Source of the DNA: Marivita sp046592965
Lineage (GTDB): Bacteria > Pseudomonadota > Alphaproteobacteria > Rhodobacterales > Rhodobacteraceae
Assembly: GCF_046592965.1 (NCBI RefSeq)
Contig: NZ_JBISBV010000003.1
Location: 186,001-250,000 of the forward strand
DNA length: 64,000 nt
Reading direction: 5' to 3'
Position 1 is the stretch's first letter; each line of letters opens with the position of its first letter. Both the position numbers and the translations under genes were made by a program. This document shows positions 59,007 through 64,000 of the stretch, one piece after another. Under the pieces are notes generated by a model. The model made no database searches. It was not told the DNA's origin and was given only the letters and a program-made list of their open reading frames with translations.

Positions 59007-60452
59007 TCACGACTTTGCCCAAGGAAAAAGACCGTCAAAATAGGCCTTGAGTTGCCTTTCAAACTTCGACTTCTCGAAACCTTTTCCACGTTTAAGATCA
59101 ATGTCAGTTTTGGACATGCGCACCTCGACATTCGCCTCAATTAGCATTTTCTTGAACGCATCTACCTTGGAAAAGTCTCTATTTTCCATGGCATTGTTCC
59201 TTAAGCTGATGAGATAATCAGAGATCTCCGAAAAATCATATGACTGCTTGGCCCAATCACCCATTTTTGGCGCTAACAGACCCAGCAAATTCGCAGATGC
59301 CATAAATTCTTCGAATTTACCATTCACATCGAACTTGGGGACGTCAGCATCGCTTTCAAAAGCTAGTAAAAGATTTGCTAATTCGTGTAACTTGCTCAAT
59401 GCGCCTGCTGTATTTAGATCATTGGACAGTAAATCAACAACTTCGTGGCTTGGAACGGAGGGAACAACGCCTTTCGTCAAGTCTCTCCACTTAAGTAGCG
59501 TAGCCTCGGCCTGTTCCGCCTTCTCTGTCGTCCAATCCATCGGCTTGCGGTAATGCGTCGAGAGGAACACGAAGCGGATCACCTCGCCCGGAACACCCTG
59601 GTCCAGCAGATCCCGCACCGTAAAGAAGTTCCCCAAACTCTTGGACATCTTGCGCCCCTCGACCTGCAACATCTCGTTGTGCAACCAGTAGCGGGCAAAG
59701 CCGTGGCCCGCGCATTTGCTCTGCGCGATCTCGTTCTCGTGGTGCGGGAACATCAGATCGTTACCGCCGCCGTGAATGTCAAAGGTATCGCCCAGCAAAT
59801 CCTGAGCCATGGCCGAGCATTCGATGTGCCAGCCGGGTCGGCCCCTGCCCCACGGGCTCTCCCATCCGGGCAGATCGTCTGACGACGGCTTCCACATGAC
59901 GAAATCCATCGGGTTGCGCTTGTAGGGCGCAACCTCGACCCGTGCGCCCGCGATCATGTCATCGACCGACCGCCCGGACAGTTTGCCATAGCCTTCGGGC
60001 CAACGGTCTACGGCGAACAGAACATGGCCCTCTGCCTCGTAGGCATGACCGCGCGTGATCAAGTCTTCGATGAAGGCGATCATCTGGTCGATATAGGCGG
60101 TGGCGCGCGGCATGTGCGTCGGCTCAAGCGCGCCGATGGCGGCCATGTCGTCCAGATACCAGCCGATCGTCTCGTCGGTGATCTCGCTGATCGAGCGTCC
60201 CGATGCAGCGGCGCGGGCGTTGATCTTGTCGTCCACGTCGGTGAAGTTGCGCACATAGGTGACGTGATCCGCACCGTAAACGTGGCGCAACAGGCGGAAC
60301 AGGACATCGAACACGATCACCGGGCGCGCGTTGCCGAGATGGGCGCGGTCATAGACGGTCGGTCCGCAGACATACATCCGCACGTTTTCAGGATCGAGGG
60401 GGGTGAACTCCTCTTTCCGGCGGGTGGCGGTATTGGTCAGCCTGATGGTCAT
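59007..60452 (-). CDS. cysS: Cysteinyl-tRNA synthetase, mosaic composition
   Basis: A 481-residue class I synthetase. The HIGH-type motif HLGN is at residues 38-41, KMSKS is at 268-272, and zinc-binding Cys/His residues are in place. Residues 1 to about 307 have the G+C of the neighbours; from there to the stop (about 59007-59530) the DNA is A+T-rich (37-42% G+C in sampled lines). The C-terminal DALR and anticodon regions are intact, so the gene is functional but appears recombinant. Confidence 0.95.
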   Translation of the reverse strand: MTIRLTNTATRRKEEFTPLDPENVRMYVCGPTVYDRAHLGNARPVIVFDVLFRLLRHVYGADHVTYVRNFTDVDDKINARAAASGRSISEITDETIGWYLDDMAAIGALEPTHMPRATAYIDQMIAFIEDLITRGHAYEAEGHVLFAVDRWPEGYGKLSGRSVDDMIAGARVEVAPYKRNPMDFVMWKPSSDDLPGWESPWGRGRPGWHIECSAMAQDLLGDTFDIHGGGNDLMFPHHENEIAQSKCAGHGFARYWLHNEMLQVEGRKMSKSLGNFFTVRDLLDQGVPGEVIRFVFLSTHYRKPMDWTTEKAEQAEATLLKWRDLTKGVVPSVPSHEVVDLLSNDLNTAGALSKLHELANLLLAFESDADVPKFDVNGKFEEFMASANLLGLLAPKMGDWAKQSYDFSEISDYLISLRNNAMENRDFSKVDAFKKMLIEANVEVRMSKTDIDLKRGKGFEKSKFERQLKAYFDGLFPWAKS

Positions 60453-60608
60453 GGGCCTGTCCTCGCAGCGATGGTCGCGGCGGGGGTAACAACTTCACGT
60501 CGTCAAGGGAATAGAAGACCGGCCCGCCAGCAAGATTAGCGGATAATGCAGCAAATGAGAGATGCAACACGGATCATGCAGAAATCCTAGCGCCGCGCCC
60601 GCACATCG

Positions 60609-61511
60609 TCAAGAATGTCCGATCACCTGCGCATCGTGGCACGCGTGGCGCGCACATTCCAACTCCAGGGTCGAGTGGTGAATTCCGGCCTTTGCCAAGG
60701 CCTGTTTCAGCGCATCCTTGATCTGGTCTGCATCTCCCCAGCGGCCCTCGGCCAGCACCACATGCGCCTCCAGAGCGGCGTCGTGTTCCTGCATCTGCCA
60801 CAGATGGGCATGGTGGATGTCCTGCACCCCCTCCACCGCCCGCATGTCCGCAAGGATGGATTGGGTATCAAACCCACCGGGCGTTCCAAGCATCAGGATG
60901 CGGATCACGCCGCCGATTTCGGCGAACGACATCCACAGGATGTATCCTGCGATCCCGAACGTCACCAGCGGGTCGATGATCTGCCAGTCAAAGAGCAGGA
61001 TCAACGTACCCGCCACGATCACCGCGACCGATCCCAGCGCATCGGCCAGATTGTGCAGGAACGCCGCGCGGATATTGACGCTGTCCTTGGACATCGCGAA
61101 GGTCAGGGCCGCGGTCACAAGATCCACAACCAGCGCGATTCCGGCGATGATGACGACCAGCCAGCCATCCACAACCTCGGGATTGAACAAGCGCAGGACG
61201 GCCTCGTAGATCAGGTAGATGCCAAGCAAGATCAGAGTGGTGTAGTTGATCAATGCGGCAATCACCTCGGCGCGCCCGTATCCGAACGTCATCTCGGGTG
61301 TGGCGCCCTTTCGAGCGATCTTGCGGGCGGCAAAGGCGATGATCAGCGCCACGGCGTCCGACAGGTTGTGCAATGCGTCGGCAATGAGCGCCAGCGATCC
61401 TGAAAGCAGCCCGCCGATGATTTGCGCCACAGTCAGCCCCAGATTGACAGCCACCGCCCAGATCAATCGTCCGTCGCCGGCCTTGGGGTCGATATGGTGA
61501 TCATGTGGCAT
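60609..61511 (-). CDS. Cation diffusion facilitator (zinc/divalent metal efflux)
   Basis: A 300-residue CDF transporter that exports zinc or a similar metal for protons. Six membrane helices; the metal site motifs are ALIADALHNLSDAVAL in helix 2 and FLHNLADALGSVAV in helix 5, both HxxxD type. The His-rich start MPHDHH and the C-terminal metal-binding region (EHDAALEAHVVL) support zinc. It lies 156 bp from cysS. Confidence 0.92.
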   Translation of the reverse strand: MPHDHHIDPKAGDGRLIWAVAVNLGLTVAQIIGGLLSGSLALIADALHNLSDAVALIIAFAARKIARKGATPEMTFGYGRAEVIAALINYTTLILLGIYLIYEAVLRLFNPEVVDGWLVVIIAGIALVVDLVTAALTFAMSKDSVNIRAAFLHNLADALGSVAVIVAGTLILLFDWQIIDPLVTFGIAGYILWMSFAEIGGVIRILMLGTPGGFDTQSILADMRAVEGVQDIHHAHLWQMQEHDAALEAHVVLAEGRWGDADQIKDALKQALAKAGIHHSTLELECARHACHDAQVIGHS

Positions 61512-61682
61512 GACGCGCTCCGCGAAATTGATGGACGTGGGTGTCGATCAACTCCTTAACGACAAGAAGGTTCATGCGAAACCCGGACCCGCAAGAGACA
61601 CGGTTGCGGTTACGACGGCTTGGCGCTGGACTTTTGCAGTGACACTCTGGCAAGGACAGGGCAAAATTCTGCGGAGGGTCGA

Positions 61683-62864
61683 GTGCCTGAATTGTCAAAG
61701 CGCATCACCACGCTGAACGGTGACGGGTCCGACGGATGGGGCGTGTTCTATCGCGCACGCGACATGATTGCGGCAGGCGAAGACGTGACCGAATTGACCA
61801 TCGGCGAGCACGACATCCGCACCGATCCCGCCATTCTGCGCGCGATGTCCGAAAGCGCCTCTGGCGGTCATACGGGCTATGCCGTCGTGCCCGGCGTGCA
61901 GGAGTTGCGCGACGCGGTGGCGGCGCGGGTCACCACGCAAACCGGCGTGCCGACCAGCCGCGGCAACGTGATGATCACACCCGGCGGGCAATCGGCGCTG
62001 TTTTCGGCCCATATGGCCGTCTGCCAGCCCGGCGATGTGGCGCTTTACGTCGATCCATATTACGCCACCTACCCCGGCGTCGTGCGCTCTGCCGGGGCAC
62101 TCCCGCGCGCCGTGCAAACGCGCTCGTCCCAAGGCTTCCTGCCACAGCGCGATGAATTGGAGGCGGCTTGCGGCAACGCCGTGTCCCTCTTGGTGAACAC
62201 ACCGAACAACCCCACGGGAGCGGTCTATCCACGCGAGACGCTTGAGACGATTGCGGATGTCGTGCAACGGCACGACATGTGGCTGATCTCGGACGAGGTC
62301 TATGACACGCAGGTGTGGGAAGGGACGCATCTGTCACCCCGCGCCCTGCCCGGCATGGCCGAGCGCACGCTTGTCGTCGGGTCGATGTCGAAAAGCCACG
62401 CCATGACGGGCAGTCGCGTGGGCTGGATCGTGGGGCCACAGGCCGCGATTGCGTGTCTGATCGATCTTGCGACCAACACCACCTACGGCGTTCCGGGTTA
62501 TATTCAGGACGCGGCCCTGTTTGCTCTTCGCTCTGGAGACAGGCTCGAGACCGAGGTTGCCGCTCCGTTCCGCCGCCGCCGCGAGATCGCGGCAAAGGTT
62601 TTGGCCGGGCACGACTCGCTCCGGGCCATTCCCGCGCAGGGCGCGATGTACCTGATGCTGGATATCCGCAGAACCGGCATGTCAGGAGAGGCGTTCGCCA
62701 ATGCCCTTCTGGACACGCACAAGATCGCGGTGATGCCGGGCGAGAGCTTTGGCGCCTCGGCGGCGGGCCATGTGAGGATCGCGATGACCGTAGACGACGC
62801 ACGGTTCGGCACAGCGCTGAAGACGGTGTGCGCCTTCGCGGATGACATGGCGAAAGCGGCCTAG
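61683..62864 (+). CDS. PLP-dependent aminotransferase, class I/II
   Basis: A 393-residue fold-type I aminotransferase. The PLP Lys is in SMSKSHAMTG, Asn in NTPNNPTGAVY and Asp/Tyr in ISDEVYD. It is in the aspartate/aromatic-type group; the amino donor cannot be deduced. The GTG at 61683 has GGAGGGTCGA directly upstream; the frame continues to 61620 without support. Downstream it meets ndk across a bidirectional terminator. Confidence 0.9.
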   Translation: MPELSKRITTLNGDGSDGWGVFYRARDMIAAGEDVTELTIGEHDIRTDPAILRAMSESASGGHTGYAVVPGVQELRDAVAARVTTQTGVPTSRGNVMITPGGQSALFSAHMAVCQPGDVALYVDPYYATYPGVVRSAGALPRAVQTRSSQGFLPQRDELEAACGNAVSLLVNTPNNPTGAVYPRETLETIADVVQRHDMWLISDEVYDTQVWEGTHLSPRALPGMAERTLVVGSMSKSHAMTGSRVGWIVGPQAAIACLIDLATNTTYGVPGYIQDAALFALRSGDRLETEVAAPFRRRREIAAKVLAGHDSLRAIPAQGAMYLMLDIRRTGMSGEAFANALLDTHKIAVMPGESFGASAAGHVRIAMTVDDARFGTALKTVCAFADDMAKAA

Positions 62865-62871
62865 AGAGATG

Positions 62872-62899
62872 AAAAAGGCCGGGCGTTCGGCCCGGCCTT
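62872..62899. terminator. Bidirectional terminator between aminotransferase and ndk
   Basis: AAGGCCGGGC pairs with GCCCGGCCTT around GTTCG, preceded by five A residues. On the minus strand it is followed by TTTTT, a good intrinsic terminator for ndk; on the plus strand the U run is short. Confidence 0.85.
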
Positions 62900-62932
62900 G
62901 TCAAATTCCTTGGGGCGCAAACGCCCTCGCGA

Positions 62933-63355
62933 TCAGCCGACCAGTTCGAGACCGGAGAAGAAGAACGCGATTTCTTCGGCAGCGGTCTCCGGCGCGTCGG
63001 AACCGTGAACGGAGTTTTCACCGACGGATTCGGCGAATTCGGCGCGGATCGTTCCGGGTGCTGCGTCGGAGGGGTTGGTGGCGCCCATGACTTCGCGGTT
63101 CTTGGCGATTGCGCCCTCGCCTTCGAGAACTTGAACGACAACCGGTTCGGAGGCCATGAACTCGCACAGCTCGTCATAGAACGGGCGCTCGGAGTGAACG
63201 GCGTAGAACTGGCCGGCCTGCGCCTTGGTCAGATGAATGCGCTTTTGCGCGATGATGCGCAGACCGGCCTCTTCGAACTTGGCGTTGATCTTGCCGGTCA
63301 GGTTGCGGCGGGTTGCGTCGGGTTTGATGATCGAAAAGGTACGTTCGAGGGCCAT
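62933..63355 (-). CDS. ndk: Nucleoside diphosphate kinase
   Basis: A 140-residue kinase that equalises NTP/NDP pools. N-terminal ALERTFSIIKPDA, the nucleotide-binding NPSDAAPGTIR and the catalytic phospho-His in NSVHGSD are present. A single-gene unit, ended by the stem-loop at 62872-62899. Confidence 0.97.
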   Translation of the reverse strand: MALERTFSIIKPDATRRNLTGKINAKFEEAGLRIIAQKRIHLTKAQAGQFYAVHSERPFYDELCEFMASEPVVVQVLEGEGAIAKNREVMGATNPSDAAPGTIRAEFAESVGENSVHGSDAPETAAEEIAFFFSGLELVG

Positions 63356-63430
63356 TTGGGTCGCTCCGTAAGGTTTGGTTTGTGATTGGAGCGCCGGTTA
63401 GCATGCGGCTTTCGTCATGAAAAGCCGTGA

Positions 63431-63465
63431 TTGGGGGCCAGCCCCCAAACCCCCGAGGAATTTTG
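63431..63465 (+). repeat. Extragenic palindromic repeat, copy 3
   Basis: TTGGGGGC-CA-GCCCCCAA is a perfect 8-bp hairpin (63431-63448), followed by a C run and GAGGAATTTTG. It resembles the element at 7601-7650 (same G5C/GC5 hairpin, C run, then T-rich tail) and sits between ndk and the ABC-F gene. Confidence 0.68.
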
Positions 63466-63523
63466 CGCCCAAAGACGCCAAGAGCGCTGGTCTGTCGTCG
63501 CGTTCGTTGCTAAGGCGCGTGCC

Positions 63524-64000
63524 ATGTTGAAGATTGAAGATATCACCTATGCGGTCGAAGGTCGGCCCCTGTTCGAGGGCGCGAGCTCGGTCATTCCGGA
63601 TGGGCACAAGGTCGGTCTGGTGGGGCCCAACGGAGCGGGCAAGACGACGCTCTTTCGGTTGATCCGCGGCGAACTGGCGCTGGAGGGCGGCAGCATTTCG
63701 GTGCCGCGTGGCGCGCGGATCGGCGGGGTGTCACAGGAGGTGCCAGGATCGGACGTGTCGCTTCTGGATACGGTGCTGGAAGCCGACACCGAACGTGCAG
63801 CGCTGATGGCCGAGGCCGAGACGGCGACCGATGGCGCGCGGATTGCAGAAGTGCAGACGCGGCTGGCCGATATCGACGCCTGGTCGGCCGAGGCGCGCGC
63901 GGCCTCGATCCTGAAGGGGTTGGGCTTTGACGACGATGAGCAGCAAATGCCCTGTAGCGCGTTTTCCGGCGGGTGGCGCATGCGCGTGGCCTTGGCCGGG
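63524..64000 (+). CDS. ABC-F family ATPase, N-terminal part (cut by window edge)
   Basis: The first 159 residues of an ABC-F protein; the rest lies past the right edge. Walker A is GPNGAGKTT at about residues 34-42 and the signature FSGGWRMR is near 148. ABC-F proteins act on ribosomes, easing stalled translation or antibiotic effects, and lack membrane domains. The ATG at 63524 gives the typical MLKIEDITYAV start. The second ATP-binding domain cannot be checked. Confidence 0.88.
   Translation, partial: MLKIEDITYAVEGRPLFEGASSVIPDGHKVGLVGPNGAGKTTLFRLIRGELALEGGSISVPRGARIGGVSQEVPGSDVSLLDTVLEADTERAALMAEAETATDGARIAEVQTRLADIDAWSAEARAASILKGLGFDDDEQQMPCSAFSGGWRMRVALAG

Noticed and set aside
1..64000. 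CRISPR arrays, tRNA/rRNA genes, complete IS elements or prophage
   Set aside because: No spaced direct repeats, cloverleaf-type sequences, transposase or phage structural genes were recognised by eye. A dedicated scan (tRNAscan-SE, CRISPR finder) would be decisive.

Overview
The window is a 64 kb piece of chromosome from an alphaproteobacterium, most likely Rhodobacterales (Rhodobacteraceae, Roseobacter group). The case rests on the gene set and order: a dusB(nifR3)-ntrB-ntrC-ntrY-ntrX run leading into trkA-trkH-hfq-hflX, a sciP (DUF1153)-ctrA pair, the family-restricted DUF6456 and DUF6477 genes, an NtrC without the sigma-54 contact motif, PPK2, trmFO, and high G+C coding sequence. I saw no rRNA, tRNA, CRISPR array, complete insertion sequence or prophage. 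Most of the window is housekeeping and is densely packed, with many 1-8 bp start/stop overlaps.

Layout. 1-7.6 kb: secD (cut by the left edge) and yajC, a secreted serine protease, serS, a TspO-like membrane protein, an EF-hand protein, a beta-hydroxyacid dehydrogenase and a penicillin-acylase-type Ntn hydrolase. 7.6-20.8 kb: one long minus-strand block that transcribes dusB, ntrB, ntrC, ntrY, ntrX, then an inserted A+T-rich DUF4238 gene, then trkA, trkH, hfq and hflX. This ties nitrogen signalling, potassium uptake and RNA-based regulation together. 21-25 kb: ispF-pgpA-cinA, a COQ10/RatA-like protein, hpt, two c-type cytochromes and lipA. 26-30 kb: divergent DUF6456/DUF6477 genes around an A+T-rich intergenic region with a perfect DnaA box, an MttB-family methyltransferase without pyrrolysine, DUF2270 and a 58-residue membrane protein. 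30.4-44 kb: guaA, an SH3-type secreted protein, two EamA transporters flanking a FadL channel with an Ala/Gln-rich insertion, a P-loop ATPase, metAA, a lipase-like protein, ppk2, a TetR regulator, trmFO, gluQ, hisI, an IscU-like scaffold and a 44-residue membrane protein with its own terminator. 44-50 kb: recG-ligA, then ctrA and its inhibitor sciP, then divergent mnmA. 51-64 kb: a glycosyltransferase, esterase-alkA-cobK, an MFS transporter, a phytoene-synthase-like protein, cimA, cysS, a CDF transporter, an aminotransferase, ndk and the start of an ABC-F ATPase.

The points most worth attention are the DUF4238 gene with a 60-bp centre-symmetric palindrome beside it, inserted into the otherwise conserved ntr-trk-hfq block; the mosaic cysS gene, whose last third is strikingly A+T-rich; the ctrA/sciP module with a near-consensus CtrA box next to a GANTC site; two very small, well-signalled membrane protein genes; the FadL insertion; and a dispersed extragenic palindrome family. 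Assignments come from reading motifs and recognising families by eye; no database search was run.
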